64,000 nucleotides of DNA from Baylisascaris procyonis (GCA_037389465.1 JAZARR010000078.1:1364001-1428000); one strand, 5' to 3'; numbered from the stretch's first letter, positions 1-14,428 are shown. Translations and numbers: made by a program. The notes: generated from the sequence alone by a model not told the origin.

Positions 1-943
1 TCAGTGCTGAAAAATGTTTTTTAATCGATCTACGCTTGAAACAAGTTGGAAAATTTGCAGTAAGGCAGGGCGAAATATGCATTTTGAAGAGTAGTTAGGC
101 ACCTATTTAAAAAAGGACGTTTGCAGGTATTTTGAAATGCAGAAATAGATTAATTCCCGATTTCATTTTATTTCGGTTTCATTTCATTTCAATAGGTTAA
201 ATTAATTCCCTCAGCGATAGGTTAATCACTTTCAAGGTATATTATCTTTAGTATCTTCTTTTTTGAATACCAACCAGCTTGCCGGAATTTCCGATTTTTG
301 TGCACTTTTGTAAAGTTATATTTGCGGAGTGCATTATGATGATTAGGATGTGCACATGTATCTGTTTATTTATGTGTTCAACTCGCTGAAAGTTGAAAAT
401 AGAGATTTGATGGTGTGATACACTCTTTTTGAAGAATTTGATGATTAGAAAGTTTCGTTGATATGATTTGAACCATAGAATACTCTCTACTTTACCTTTC
501 TTTCAAATTTGCTCATCAATATCAAAAAAAATTACAGGTATTTAGAGGCGCCAAGTAATTTTCATACATTTTACAGTTGCTTATGTCTGCAGTCACATCT
601 CAAACCGACTGTGTCTCAAAAAAATAAAGAACTGTGCCAGAGGCAATAGCATGAGATGTTTCTCGGCGATCTAGCCGACTTCTTAAATTATCAACAATTA
701 AGGATGTTGTAGCAGACCTCTAATTTGAAGCAATGAAATATATGTATTTGGGTTAACGTGATGTGAAACTACAAATATCAGTCTTCTGTGACCACAAACG
801 CGTTAACTTTTAAACCACTGGCGCAGTTCCGAAATTTTAAGCTTTCCGCTAAAAGATCGTCGTTCACGCTGTCATTTTTAATCACTGATCATTTGCGGCT
901 TCTTCGAGCTAACTGTGGACAGAATAGCGCACCGATATTTTAG

Positions 944-1008
944 CTGATCGAATATTTCGTGCAAATAGCGATAAAGCCATCGTCCTCGTTCCTATCAATC
1001 TTTGCGTT
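944..1008 (+). CDS. Candidate exon, unrecognised protein
   Basis: Acceptor ATATTTTAG and donor GTAAGA bound a reading frame with a coding-like sequence (DRIFRANSDKAIVLVPINL), ending phase 0. I do not recognise the protein. Another coding-like frame begins only 23 bases downstream at 1032, so the two cannot both be exons of one mRNA under normal intron sizes. Confidence 0.35.
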
Positions 1009-1031
1009 GTAAGAAAAATAACATTTCACAG

Positions 1032-1193
1032 CTTTTAACACATTTGGTGTCTTGTACAATCTTGATGCGTTTCCAAATGATGATTCAGGCCACCAAGACG
1101 TCTCCGGCCTAATCCGATCCCTTTATCGCAAATGTATTGAAAATACTAATAGAAAATATTTCGGAAACATATCACAGAGTTCTTCAATAGGAA
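1032..1193 (+). CDS. Candidate exon or ORF, unrecognised
   Basis: After ATTTCACAG the frame reads FNTFGVLYNLDAFPNDD, GHQDVSGLIRS and YRKCIENTN without a stop; the ORF stays open to about 1306. The donor is unclear (GTGCAC at 1194 or GTAACC at 1258). Composition looks coding but no family is recognised. Confidence 0.3.
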
Positions 1194-1309
1194 GTGCACG
1201 AAATGTGCCAACATCAGCTGAAAAAAAAATGATAAAATGCAAAAAAAAACTTTATAAAGTAACCACATACGAAAGCGCAACTCCAAACGCAATCATTAAA
1301 AGCTTTTAA

Positions 1310-4300
1310 AAATTCACGAAATTTGCAATCAGATATGCTAACAGCAATTATTTTCAAAGAGGACAACAGCGTTTGGTGTAATTTTTGTGACACAAAAGTC
1401 GTCATTTCCCCCCTCCCCCCTCCCCCTCCCCACCTCTCTGTGCATTACTGCAATGCTGAAATTCAAGAGATACATCTGTGATGCTTACATGATTATTTAA
1501 TATTGCTTTCTAAGATATTATTTTATGCTTAACGCTGAAGGAATCCTCATTTTTGCCGCAATAATAGTTTCATCATGCTCGCAAGCTTTCTCATTCCTAA
1601 TTTTTTCAGCTTTGAAATATGACAATTTTCGATTATTTGCTGCCACCCTTTCTTGCTGCCAGCTTTAATTTGATTGTTATATTGCGAATGAGCAAAAATT
1701 TTGAGGCGAACTACTGTTGCATTCGTTAAGAAAGAATTTTTAATTAAACTAATGCATTGCTAAGCTTAGTTAATGCGCAAATGTTGTGTGCGTTATGAGC
1801 AGCGTTGCTTTACATTATTTGCAGTATGCTTACATATAGAGAAATTGATAGCTGAGGAGTTTTAAAGCGTCATTGTACAGTTTCGCATTTTTCATCGATA
1901 TAACAAAAAAATGTGCATTGAAAACTCGGAAATTCATAATGACTAAATGGTAAAATTCGGAGAAATGAAGAAAAAAAAATCATCTTTTCTTAACAATGCA
2001 TAGAGATTTGCTAATTGTGTGGGAGTTGGTTGATGCGAAAGTATTTGACGGTCGTTTTATGTGATACCGCTTATTGCTAACGAGTCACTTTATTACAGAA
2101 GTCTTTATAAAGAAGATTTCAATTAGTAAATTGCAGCCGTGGCATCCGTTTGCGCTTAATTTAAACAAATTTCGCTAAATTTCTGTTTTCCTGTGTGTAT
2201 ACTTCATATTTATAATCTCAGGGATGAAATAATTTGAAAAATGCCGAAAACTTTCGACTTTTTAAATGTCTGTTTTGAATTCACCAACTATGAAGCTTTT
2301 AATCGTCTCTATAACATAGCAGTTCAACGCTTTTTGCAGCATTTTCCTTAGTGCAAAATTTCTTGAGCAATATTTTCAAACTGTATTTCAGGTGATTTTT
2401 GCTCGGCTCTATGGTATGCCATTTTGTGTCTCGCCACATATTTTTTTCCTCTGCATTTTTTAAAGATTTCAAATACCTCAGAAAAGGTTCCATATTCCTT
2501 ATCGCGGATTGCCGATTAAATATTGTATATGTAAAACCAGCCCGCAGTGGTTTCATCGTCATCATCTTGGTGTCAGTGTTCGACAGGGGTGCATTGAACA
2601 ATATTATCAAATACAGGCAACGAAAATTGGATCTTTAAAGCCAATTTCCTCTGTTTGAATAGGTGATCGTTTTTAGCGTAAAGTCTGCATGGCCATATAT
2701 ACTCTATTATTTTCTCCCATTTTCAAGCACATACTTCTCAAATTTCCACAAAGTTTTTCATCATTCACATTGTCTCCTATGAGTTAGGAGTACAAATGGT
2801 TTGCACTTTCACATTCTCACTGTTGCTCTATCGTCTTTCCCAAACACCTGCAGTGAAGTGAAATGTTGATTTATTTGTGAAAGTGCTCCTCTGTCTCTAT
2901 TTGCGATGTTCTGCTGTCACCGTTTTTATGACACGCATAAGTGGTCACACTTCATCGATGACTGTTGCACCCAAATTCTTTGCTTCCTCCCCTTCCCCCC
3001 CCCCCCCCGAATTCTGGGTTTGTAAAAGCATACAGAAACAAGCTAACATCAGAACCCTTCTTCCCTATAGTTAAAGCGAAGTGATGAATATTGCACGTGA
3101 AACATTTTACTGAGATCACTATGCTTTGCGTTAAAGAAGTTTAGTTGAAAACGCGTCCCCATGCATCAAAAGCTTCCAAAAAAAGACGCCATTCTTTAGA
3201 AGAACCAAAAATTTATAGCATGTCCTAAATACTGCATACATATCTTAGTGCTTCACTGGAACCCCTCTTTTTTCATTATTCACTGAGCCTTCCATAGGAA
3301 ACATCACATGTGGAGAGCTGAAAAACTAATAAAAGGGCCAGGTTGCTTATTCAAAGAATTCAACATTTAACTACAAACTAAAGCATTTGCCTTAGAATCT
3401 ATAGTTGCATATTTCCTGTCATAATTCTTTTTTTTTTGTTTGATGCATGCAGTCGCATTTATGTGTAGTAGTAGTTGATAAAGTTTGAGCCGGGCGTAAG
3501 AATAGACGATGTGCTTGCTGTAAAAGAATCGGCGAGAAGCGAGCTAATGCGTCACAAGCCGAGAAATATTTTATTCTTGCCATTTCGAGCCGCATTCATT
3601 AGTCCCTCTTGAGGGTAGTGTTGCCTACTAAGCGACGTATTTGTTTAGAATAGCAATACGAGAAAATCGGCTAGTTTTCGGCATTTCTTCCTTCAATGAG
3701 TATGTAGCCGTTTCAAACAATGCAAAACTAGCAAAATTTATGTCGAAATTTGCGAACATTATCCTTTGAAAGGTACTCGTTAAATGAGAAATTTACATAA
3801 AATTCGTTGCCTTTATTCATTACTGCCACTTAGTTTTACATCAATAGTGTTCTCATTCAACGATCACCAACGTTATCACCCACAATATTGCACAATTTAT
3901 CGCTTAAGACGAGACACTTTTACCTATCGAAATATTTCGCCGTTGCAATATCACAAAAAAAAGCACTTTTCCTGTGTGGAAAATATAGCACTTGTGTGCA
4001 ATAAAAGAGATGTCATTTTTGTGGAATTATTTGCAGAAAATTGCGGCACTTTAAAGCGATTCAAAAATTTCGCACAGTCGATTGGGTGTAGTGTCTCTCA
4101 TAGTGATGTACCTATGGGCGTATTTGTCGAAATTACTCTCTTCGAACGCTATAAAGAATGAGATTTCAAAAATTACAGGGAAGAACAAAAACGAAGGAGC
4201 AATAAAAAAAAGCAAAATTTTAAGTTGCTGAGTAAAACTCGCCACAAGAATGTTTTTTTTTTCGCAATAGGATTTAGTTCCACGTAGTATTTTATAGCCA

Positions 4301-7188
4301 TGAAGGGCTTCTGTGATGTGCCGCTCAGTTTTATGAATATTTTAATTCCCAAAAATGCAGCTATGAACTTAATGTGCTTTCCAGTTTCCTTACGCTGTTG
4401 TAAATCGCAAAGAAAAAATGCTTATTCTTCCAGAGATATTTTAGAAATTCATTTCCGTATTAATTAAGAAAAGCAAAAATCATATATTTGTATACTGAAG
4501 AGGAAGCAATATTTTATCATTTTTTAAAATGCTCAGTGATAAGAAAATCGCTGGAATCATAACCAACATTCATGAGAACGAATATTTATTCATGTTCGAT
4601 GGTGTTTCGTTGACAGCTTGAGATGTCGTTTCATTTCGAATTATTTCAATCGGTTAGCCACGTTCACATAAGCTCTTCATGATAATATGTCTCTACTGAG
4701 ACTTAATACGTTTACCGCATGCCTAAACTGGATTCTTACTAGTATCGTTGCTAGAAACCGTATTTATAATCGCGAAATTTTATCATTATCAGCAGCAATT
4801 CTTTTTTTCAACGTTCAACTGCAACTTTTTCTTTACATGATTTTTCTTCTTACAAGTTTTATAAACGCCAAAAAAGACAGCACCATAAAAAAACGAAAAA
4901 AGCATTATAAATTTGAAGTAAAATGCATATCTAATATTCTTAGATGAAAAAACTCATTAATAGGTGATATGCAAAATATATCGTAATCGTTGCATTAATA
5001 GGACAGTTCTATAAAAATTCGATTACAATGGTAAATTGAATAATGCGATGTATAAATCATTTTGTCGATTGTCTTCAGTCGTCTAGAAAAGTTTGATATC
5101 GTTGGTTAATAGTTAGCGATAGATATATAGAAATGAGAAATGCGCATGACGGAGGCTAGTAGAAGAAAGAAGACATTTTTTTAGTCTTGTGGAGGAATTT
5201 TATTAGAGTGGAATAGCAACGAAATTATTTTGATCGCTTTGGATTGGTGATTTACTTTTTTTCAACGGTAGTCATGATGTGTGACAGTGCTCAAGAAAAT
5301 TTATGTTGCTCTTTCGAAATTGGTGTTTCGTTTTATTTGCCGATGCAATTTACTCAATTCGTTTATTTGCCTATTTTCTAAAGGCATCTATACATTAGAA
5401 GTAAATTTAGAATACAGAATTTGTTAGACTCAAGTACACTTTCTTTATGGAATAGTAGAATACAAAAATTTAAAATACAAAATAAGGTTTAAATTTTAAA
5501 ACACAGAAAATATAGTTCAAGTTAATTAGAAGCAATACTTCAAACGGTTGTTGAGCGTCGTAATGAAAAGAGATAAAGTTGAGGAGAAGGCAAAAGTCAG
5601 AGTTCAAAGTATTCCTTGAAACAAGATCGAACGAGAGAACTGTTCGAATCAAAGTGAATCGACATGCATACACTGTCATTTATGCATATCGAAATATATG
5701 GAAATATGGGAAAAGTGAAAAAACGCGCCAGCCACAAAAGCTGGCACGTTATGTGCTTTAGAATTTCGCTCATCAAAGGGGTCGATTTCATCAGCAACCA
5801 TTCATATGCCACTAATAAACATTAAAAATCCGAAATAATACATTCTTATTTTAGCCAACCTCGATACTCATATGAACATTTTGCTCAAGACTCCATTTTT
5901 CTGATGACCAAATTGAGATAGGATGCAGCCCGATTAGATGCAATATTTGTAGAAAATTTTTGACACTGTTAAGCATTTACAAGTTCTCTCGAAGTTAATG
6001 GATCAGCATGAAATTTGTTAAGGGTGGTCACCTATAGGGTGCATCATACTCACCAAATTTCATAACTCTAGCTTCAGCAGCTGCCGAATCGAAACTACCA
6101 GACAGCGACAGGCACAAACCACACAAAGAGTAAATAATTCTTAGTAGGGGGCTTGGCGCACCAGTAAGCAACCCAGTGAGATACAGTTAAAGCCGAGGAA
6201 GGAAGACGTTTCTAAAAACCCCGCATTCCACTGCTCCTTTCCTCACCTTTGTACTCTCAGAGCAAAATAACTTTTTCTTTTTTTCACACCTGGAGACCTT
6301 CAAATGGATAAATGTTGCTCCGCCTTACTATTTTATATATTCTTTGACAGGCGGTTTACTGCGTAAGGTCTTATAGACCCAGGGCTTCTATTCAGATGTA
6401 TATGATAGATTTGATATAATGCGGTACGGGTTGTGTACAAATTTCACAATTACTGTGATCATCGAGTCACATTGAGTGGATAGCAGTACTGTTCATTGTT
6501 GGCTTATGTTTTTTTTGGTTAGTTGAAACCGGACTGTTTGAAGTGACTATATTTCAAGTAGAAAATGCTAAGCGACCGAAGTATTCCCTCGTCGGCCGCA
6601 TAGGTCAAACTTCAGTACGGCACTATCAGTCATTATGTCACCGTCAGATGCACCCACAATGTTCGTCGTTCGTTCTCTTCACTTACACAAATCCACTTTT
6701 TTTCTTGCAATCACCTCTGCAAGTACACATTAGGGTAATTAACGTTGCTTGAAGATGTTTAGGGAATGACATCATTGTCCGATACAGGTGTGGATGAAAT
6801 TATGCAGGTTTCTAGAGTATAAGTGTTGCTATCTAACAATTAAAGCTGCAAATGGACTAGATGAAGGATATGAAAGCTTTCTTCGTAATGTAGCTTTCGA
6901 CGTCTGCATAAATGCTAGAAAGCTGTACGGATATCAGCATCGTTTCATACAACCTTCAATTCTTGCATTAAACGGTATGCAGAGTGCAAAGAAATACAAA
7001 TACCCCTAAAAGTAGCTAGTATGCTAAATGTGCGGTACATACAACAGTTGGGACTGATTGGTGTTGGAGCATACATCCGTCTCATTTGCCGGTCAGCTCG
7101 TTTTCAAACCAGCCGTCTGTCTCGTTCAGAGAATATCCCAAATAACGAGAATTTCGTCGTCTAGCTAGCTACAAAAAATATTTAACAG
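1310..7188. other. No supported gene
   Basis: AT-rich sequence with a poly(C) patch near 1408-1431 and another at about 2995-3008. Short ORFs up to 125 codons (3784-4161) have random-looking composition. Nothing here could be tied to splice signals. Confidence 0.5.
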
Positions 7189-7341
7189 GAGCTAGTGGCC
7201 AGTTTGAAGGTTCAGCGTCGCATGGCTATGCTAAATTTGCATCGTAATGCTGTGTATCAATCCCTTCAAACTTCCTGCCAAGTGTGCGATAGACTTGCTT
7301 GCATGATTCAGCGTAGCGCCTTGATGCTCCAACCTGGCAAG
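7189..7341 (+). CDS. Probable internal exon, unrecognised protein
   Basis: Good acceptor TTTAACAG and donor GTAACA bound exactly 51 codons, phase 0/0, in a locally GC-richer patch. The product is helical-looking and contains LVASLKVQRRMAMLNLHRNA and CQVCDRLACMIQRS. It may belong with the + strand exons at 12.3-15.5 kb. No family recognised. Confidence 0.5.
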
Positions 7342-10300
7342 GTAACACCTCACATTTCTTTGTCCACCTGTAAGTATACTTGCATTCCTTTTGAGGAGTT
7401 ATTTTGGCTATCTAAGGCGGACGCCTCATGCCGCTGCAACACAGTAACTGCATTCTTTCGTTCCCTTTTTGATACCTGCGCCATCCTCCGATACTATTTT
7501 TTTTTTGCTTTTCATATGTGAGCTCCAAATTTTGCGCACTATTTCACTGTTGCCCGTCGAATAGCATCTTCACTAAACTACATTTACCCACTATTTCTTC
7601 TTTTCACAATTCGTTCTTTTTCTCAATCGTTTGCATCGAAGTCGATCATTCTGCCTCTACTATCATTCTCACCTATCAATCTCCCCTCTACTGTGTAACT
7701 TCTTCCTGAAACAGTTGCATGGGGCGTGTCTCTATAAAATTTCCACTTAGCACACTCTCTCACCACACTCTCTAAGTGTCACCCATTTACCATTCACAAA
7801 TCTCTTTTTGTCTTTAGCTGTCTGCATAACATATCTCGTTGTTTGTTTGTATGTATGGTGTCTCCGAAAAGACAATACTGGTTTCATGTGTGTGTGTATG
7901 TGTGCGGTGATGTGGATGTGTGTGGCGAGTAGGCTGTGGTTTGCGCGGTGAGCGGCCGTTGCTGCGTTCCATCTGCACATCTGCTCTTACCGCACCGCGC
8001 ACCAACCACCCAAACATTGCTGCCCTCCTGTGTGGTGTACCTGATGTTCATACTACTCGCTCAGCGTTATATCTGTAAATGCTGTGATGTACGACGTTTA
8101 TTGTTTGCGGAGCATTGGTTGGCTACTAGGTTGGCTTGTTTCTCTTGATTTCGGGTAAGAAAACAGACGGAACGACGTGTACAGCTCTTAGTTAGTTGAG
8201 GAGGCGGTTAAGGTGTCTGATTATGCGACAAACAGGTATGTTATTGACGTCAGGTACAGTTATGTTTCGACGAGGTATCTCCCTGCTATAACTTTCCATT
8301 GGTTTAGAATCTCCTGTCGATTGCGTTTAAACGCGTAGTTGAAATCGTTGGTATTTAGCTGTTTTTATTTGTGTACTTGCTATATGCGAGGTTGATTGTT
8401 ACCTTGTAAAGAATTTCATCCTACAGCATTTTCGTGTAAACGTTTTGATAAGCATAGCTAAGTGCATGTGCTATGCAATCCGAGGCAATTTAAAGACTTT
8501 TAAGGTGATTCTTATATAAGAAAGGAACCCCAGCAAACGTTCGGTGGCAAACGTTGACTGGACTTTGCATTTTCTTTTAGCTTATTTGAGGTACTCAAGT
8601 TATAAGGTTCTGAAAGTGCCAGCTAAATTTACGGGAGTATTAAACGTTTGGTGCATATGCAGGCATCTTCTATAATGTCCCACTTCCTTACCCCCTACCC
8701 TCCACCCTTACTGGAAACAAGCTAAAAATATTCCGCCTATGTTTCTTTTCTTATCGGTTTGTCCACAGCTTATGAGGCAGGTGCTTCTTTGATTTTCGGC
8801 AACTAATATTTTATGCCGGTTGTCCGTTTAACTTTTCTTTGCCATTGTGATCCTGTTTATTTGATGGGTCCATTCTTCAGCTAGTTCAGGGTTTTCTAAA
8901 ATTAGTCTAGAGTAGCCTTATAAAGCTCCTAAATGTTAATATTCTTGTTATAATTATGCTGTTCTTGAAGGTATGCAAATTTCTAGGATAAGGGAAGACC
9001 GGTTGGGAGGATGCAGGAAGAGAGCTGAGAGCTTTAATTTAAAACGCTCTAGGTGAGAAGGGAGCAAGTGATAATCTCGGCTTTTGTGCACATTCATCAC
9101 GTATTTCGTTTGATGCGAAGCAAGTCCGGTGGCGTGAAATATGCTAAGAAATGATCTTTGATCTCTAAGTTAAACTGACCAGGGTAAACAAGAGGAGTGA
9201 GACCACAAATTTAAGGCTCATTTAGAGCTTCGCTAATCGATTGATGGGTTGGATCTTTATTTGAGCAGCGTAATAATTTGGCTTGTTATAAGAATGAAAG
9301 TCGCTGGAAAATCTTGAAAAGTCCGTTTGGATTTCCTGTTTGGTCTAGGTGCCTCATTTGGTCCTCTTCCGATTCTGTGGATCAGCTTGACATGAGATCT
9401 CGAGCACATAAGGTGAAACATTTTAGCTGTAAGACAGCGAAAGTTTCGATTTCTTGAGCCTTACCTCAGCCTCGCAAACAACATCGCTTGTCGATGAGCA
9501 TAGAGCTCTTCAGTGAGATGATGAGCTTTTGCATCCACAAAAAAACCCACTGTCGGTAAATTTATATACGAAATTCGCTCCGAGTTGAATCGCTGTATTA
9601 TAGGACGGGAGTGAATTATAACCGGATTTATTCGCGCTGCTATTGGCTTTCTTGTTGAATACAGACCGCGCCACTGTTATTGCACTTCCCGAATCATTTT
9701 ACGATGAAGTTGAATGGAATTGTCTGATTTCGGTCACTGTGCAAAACTCACCTTATAACCGCGCAAGAAGGAAATTGAAAGAAGATAAGTAAGAATGCTG
9801 TATGAGATTTAAGGCGCAGTATAGTATATATGACATGTTATTAAATGGGTTATAAAATTCAAGAAAAATGCACCATATCGATTGTGCAGAATATATGACT
9901 CAAAGCAAATATTCAAACATTAGAAATCTCTCTTTTCGCTTTATTTGTTGTTTATTTTCTCTATGAATCATTTTGTTGACTCTAGTAATATAATTGATAT
10001 CTGTTCCAGATTCTCTTATTTTCTTTATTTTATTTTATTTATTCCTATCTGATTTTATTTCCCTCCTCTATAAAATAAATCTTTCTTTAGAGCTCTGAAT
10101 CTATGAAATCGTTTATTCGATATAGGTGGTGTATGTAATGCATTGATAAGAATTGAAATTACCGTAAGAATAATGGTTGCTAGAATGAAGCTAATGTTGC
10201 AGTTTTTCATTAGTTGTGGCATCTAATTTGGTCGTCTACATCGATCACTTCTTACCGATGACATCATATAGGATGAGTTAATTGAGAATCGAGTTGAAGG

Positions 10301-10660
10301 TTTTCATTGTCATATGTGAAGAGTGCTTTTCGACAAAGAAAAAAAAAAATTTAAGATCAGAGATGGCAGACTTTTGTGTCTTTCTACGTAAGTGTTAGTC
10401 TTTTTTTCTAATGAACTATCATCACAAATGAATTTCCCAAAATGTTGTGCTGTTGGTCATACGATACTGCGTTCGTAGTAATGTGCAGATTTGAAAATGT
10501 GGTCGCAGAGATTTTCGATTGCTGTAAGTGATCGTTTAAATTGATTAAGTGGGAAAGAATTCGGCCAGAGGGGAGCCGAAGGAAATTTATGAAATAAAAT
10601 TTGATCGTCTTCAGATAAACAGGCTGCAGTAATGGGAAGTATAGATATAATATTTTCTAT
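7342..10660. other. No supported gene
   Basis: Contains a GC-richer, CA/TG-rich patch at about 7860-8150 that could be a promoter or UTR region. No exon with both good splice sites was found. Confidence 0.45.
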
Positions 10661-10985
10661 ACAGATCTTAGTTAACACCAAAATAACAAAATAACAGAAC
10701 CCTTCGGATGATTTTTAAAAAATTGCTCATTGCTAGGCAACAGTAGTTGAGATTCGGCAATGTGAAGTAATGGAAAATGTTCGCCCCATTGCGCGACGTT
10801 CGTGTTGGGTGGATCGGGACGGAAGTGAGTCGATGGGGATGCCCATAGGAGGTACTACGATGTACACAACCCCACCGTAGAGTGGCTATGTTGGCGTCGC
10901 AATCATTCGCTACAATTACGCGGCAATGGTCTCGTAAGCGAAAGAGCGTGACTGTAGATTGCAGGCGCAATTCACTGACTCATAC

Positions 10986-11160
10986 CTATACACGCTAAGC
11001 GGGACATTTCGCTCTGCAGTTCTAGCAGTATTGTGTTGAGATCGGGTTGCGATTGACTCTCGTTGGGAACCGTATCCGTCATTCTCCTTATCATTTTCGT
11101 CGACCTATGTTCTTCGTATATATTTGCTATTAGAAGTCCACTGGTACGGAATTTTATATT
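10986..11160 (-). CDS. Candidate exon on the - strand
   Basis: On the - strand, the acceptor AACGCAG is followed by a 58-codon open frame (FRTSGLLIANIYEEHRS, MTDTVPNESQSQPDLN, LLELQSEMSRLACI) and the donor GTATGA, leaving one base. A second coding-like frame (LFRLRDHCRVIVANDCDAN) begins 34 bases further on and is phase-compatible. Unrecognised; could also be remnant sequence. Confidence 0.3.
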
Positions 11161-12279
11161 CTGCGTTTTATATCGCGAATAATTCATTTCTTCATATATA
11201 GAACTTAGTCATACTTTTTACGCTGGACTCTTTTGAGCAACCTTCATGACGTGAAATTCACCTCAGTATGTAAAAAATTCATTGGTACGTTTTTCTATCG
11301 TTTTTTTTCATTTTTCTGTACATTTTACATATTTTTCTATGCCTTTTGCTGAAAACTTTTCATTCAGTGAACAGTAGAAACGACGCTTTGTTGTATCTCT
11401 TCAGACAGCTCGCCTGATTTCAGCATTTCATTTGTATGATTAAGACATGCAAATGTCTGTGATGTCATAAAAAAGATTTAACGATTACCGGAGGCGAAGT
11501 TTGGAAGAGAGGTTTCACACAATTTAGTATCTGATCTTACTTCAATTGTAAAATTATTTAATAAGGTAAATGTTGAAACGTTCTGCATCTTTCGCATCAT
11601 TTTCCAAATTATTAGGCGAACAAACTTGTTTTGTTTTTTACCGTCAGTCCTCCACCATATGGTCACAGAAGGATTACGTAAAGCTTTTACTTCGAGAGAG
11701 TTTTACTTGCGAAGTGGTTATATGCATTAAATATTGCTTGACATCACGTTCATTTGAGTTTGTGGCCGTAAAGTTGTGACACTGATGCGTCAATTATTAG
11801 TTAACGCATCCACCTTATCGTATATGATATAGTTATTAAGGTGACGCCAAAGAGTTCGGGAATTTTTCACCTGTCAGTTCGTTGAATAACATAGCGCATC
11901 ACCGTGGTACCATTGGAGAATAATTAAGTATTGGATTCGATATTTGATTTTTAGGAAATCACAGAAATTTTCGATTTAACAAAAATGAAATTCATGTTTG
12001 TTTGCTATGCCTCTCGAGGTTGTCACAAACAAATTGAAAAAAGTTTAGTCGTTTGCTGTTGACTGTTCGCTTTCCTCATATTAGTCAGTCATCGTTCAGC
12101 AAATGTACTCCGTCAACACTTGGTGATGTGAGCAAATCCTTAAATATTAGCTTTTCGTTACTAACTTCCACTCTGTACGCTGCCTTCAAATAATGCTCGC
12201 ATCAGCCAGAAGAGAGGTGATTCTGAGGAGTTGATTCTGTGATCGTGCGGTTAAGGTATAGCAGTCCGGACGTTGCTAG

Positions 12280-12387
12280 GCTATCGCGAATCTAGTTCAA
12301 CATGCGACGATGCGACGCTCAGATCTGCGATGTATTATGCGAATGAGTGGATTCAAGCGCATATCACAAGATTATACACCATCGGCG
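12280..12387 (+). CDS. Candidate exon, unrecognised
   Basis: Acceptor TTGCTAG, donor GTAGAT, 36 codons, phase 0/0. The frame reads AIANLVQHATMRRSDLRC and RMSGFKRISQDYTPSA, faintly like a histone-fold helix pair, but that is only an impression. Phase fits joining to the 7.19 kb exon. Other frames are open here too. Confidence 0.3.
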
Positions 12388-12870
12388 GTAGATTCATAAA
12401 ATTTCTGTCATCTGCCTATTGTTCCGACGCTACTTTTTTCTTTCACAAGAGAGCAGCTTCACATATTGCAAGAAATCATCTTCTACTAGATGGGTGTCAT
12501 TATCCTTCGCTGCATTCAGTGGATAGATAGAATAGTTTAGACTTTATTATGTAGTCAATACGTCCCTTCGAAAATGTCCCATAGCATTGTTGCTCTCTTT
12601 TCTCCAACTTTTTCTGGTTGTTCCGCTCGCTTCGGAATATGAGAAGCGTCGGGCATTTAATGTTCTGCCTGTCTTACATAACTTTCACTTTCAAACGTTA
12701 GTGTTCCATTCAGAAAAATGCTTTTCCATATTATGTGAGTACAGATTTGAGTTTTTAGTTTTGAGGAACAAGAATTTGAGACACTTCCTAGCAGGTATAT
12801 TTTGTAAAGCTAAATTCAGGTGCTCAACATCGGCATTTTGATGCTTGCGGTCATATAATGTCAATTTCCA

Positions 12871-13296
12871 TTGCTTAATGGTGGATGTTCGCATTTGTTT
12901 TCTCCGTTCCGTGTGCACTCATTCGACGATCTTAGAAAAACAAAAAGAGGAAAAATCGCTTTATTTATAGTGTGGAAAAAGGTGAAATTTATTTGCCATC
13001 TTTGTTTATCTTCCTATGGAGGTTTATCTTGCACGATCTTATCGCCTGGAGAACAGAGAGCTTTTTGCATTTTTGCTAAATGGTTTTTACGGTCAAAGTC
13101 CAAAGTTCCTTCGGAAGTAAACATAACATTCCGCATGACGACACGTAGTTATTCTAAAGGTACTCTATGGGGAAGAAGGAAACGAAGACGAAGATTGAGA
13201 ATGCCAGCTGGATTAGGTGGAATTTCCTCATTGAAACCTGCTCAAAGAGTTTGCTCTGATTTTATGAAGTCTTTATTTACAAGTTGGCTTATTTAA
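12871..13296 (+). CDS. 141-codon ORF, uncertain
   Basis: Longest open frame in the first 40 kb on this strand, ending in a basic patch (GRRKRRRRLRMPAG). No splice context confirms it. A competing frame at 13160-13216 (KKETKTKIENASWI, donor GTGGAA) would join in phase to the exon at 14332. At most one is real. Confidence 0.2.
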   Translation: MLNGGCSHLFSPFRVHSFDDLRKTKRGKIALFIVWKKVKFICHLCLSSYGGLSCTILSPGEQRAFCIFAKWFLRSKSKVPSEVNITFRMTTRSYSKGTLWGRRKRRRRLRMPAGLGGISSLKPAQRVCSDFMKSLFTSWLI

Positions 13297-14331
13297 TTTT
13301 GGTGCTTGTATTATCCGATTGATGAGCGATATATTTTCGGATTAATGAGGTTTGCATAAGCCGCGCGATTTTTTATTCGAATTGCATGAGAATATAGATT
13401 TGCACTCTAAGGTTTATTGATAGCGAATTGTGTTTCACTGTCAATGCACCTTTGAGTGCCAAAGCTTTTCATAAATAATGCTGAGAGCAACATTTTCAGA
13501 GTAATGTAGAACACATTTAAAAGCACAATCTTTGAAAATGCTTCTTTTTTTGCATAAAGTGCTTACGTTTTGTATCATTTCGATTTCCACGATATTGCAG
13601 ACCTCATGGACGCATTATCCGTTCATTTCGTTTCCGATTCCATAATAAAAAACTGGATTTAGATAAAGAAGAAAAGTTTATTTCCACAATTTGAAAACAT
13701 TTCCTAAAATTCTGTTCAGTAAACAAGATTAAATGAATGATTTTAACAGTGTTCTAATGCGATTTGTATTTAATGGCATTACAGAGTTGGTCCACATTGT
13801 TATATGGCTACATTTTTATTAGCTTTGTGAGACGCGACGCTTTTTTTCGCTTCCATTTTTCTTCTATTCGAATTCTTAAAGCTGCAGCCGCTGAATTCGT
13901 TTATAGATACTTGTTCATTGTCGTTGGTCACAATTTCTGCCTATGCGTTGATTGGATTGATCGTTCTCGTCGATCGCTGGGTTAACATAGAATTTGCCTC
14001 GATGAAACTGGTTACTTTATTCGTAATGTGGTCTCGAAATTTTTAAAATCTGTTCTTTTGCCAAATAAAACCGTGAACCGAGAAGGATTACCTGAGAAAT
14101 TTTCCATCCTACCTATCAGGTTTCAAATGCGCACTATTTTCTGCAGTATTTTATTAAAACAGGTAATTTCTGAAAATTTTGGCGAATTTTATTCCTTCTC
14201 TCAACAGATCTTCTCCTTCAAAACAGCACTGCTTTCTCTGTGGCTGTCCGTAGCTTAACTTTTTCTTTTTCTTACGAATTTATATGTAGTTGCAATCATC
14301 AGTTTGAGAAATTTCTCACCGACTAGAGCAG

Positions 14332-14428
14332 ACATAAAGAAGAGGAGCAGGAAAGTCGGAAGAGAAAAGGTGATGAAAATGACGAATATGTGAGCAGCGC
14401 ATTTCTCGGGGATATGATTGCAAAACAA
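14332..14428 (+). CDS. Probable internal exon, charged protein
   Basis: Acceptor GAGCAG, donor GTGAGG; a one-base split codon, then 32 codons reading HKEEEQESRKRKGDENDEYV and FLGDMIAKQ, ending phase 0. A highly charged helix followed by a hydrophobic patch suggests a nuclear regulatory protein, but no family can be named. Confidence 0.42.

Noticed and set aside
944..1031. A 23-base intron (GTAAG...TTTCACAG) joining two coding-like frames near 1 kb
   Set aside because: Too short for spliceosomal removal, and the frames on either side are not phase-compatible, so one of the exons must be wrong.
3784..4161. 125-codon + strand ORF
   Set aside because: AT-rich, random-looking product with no splice context.
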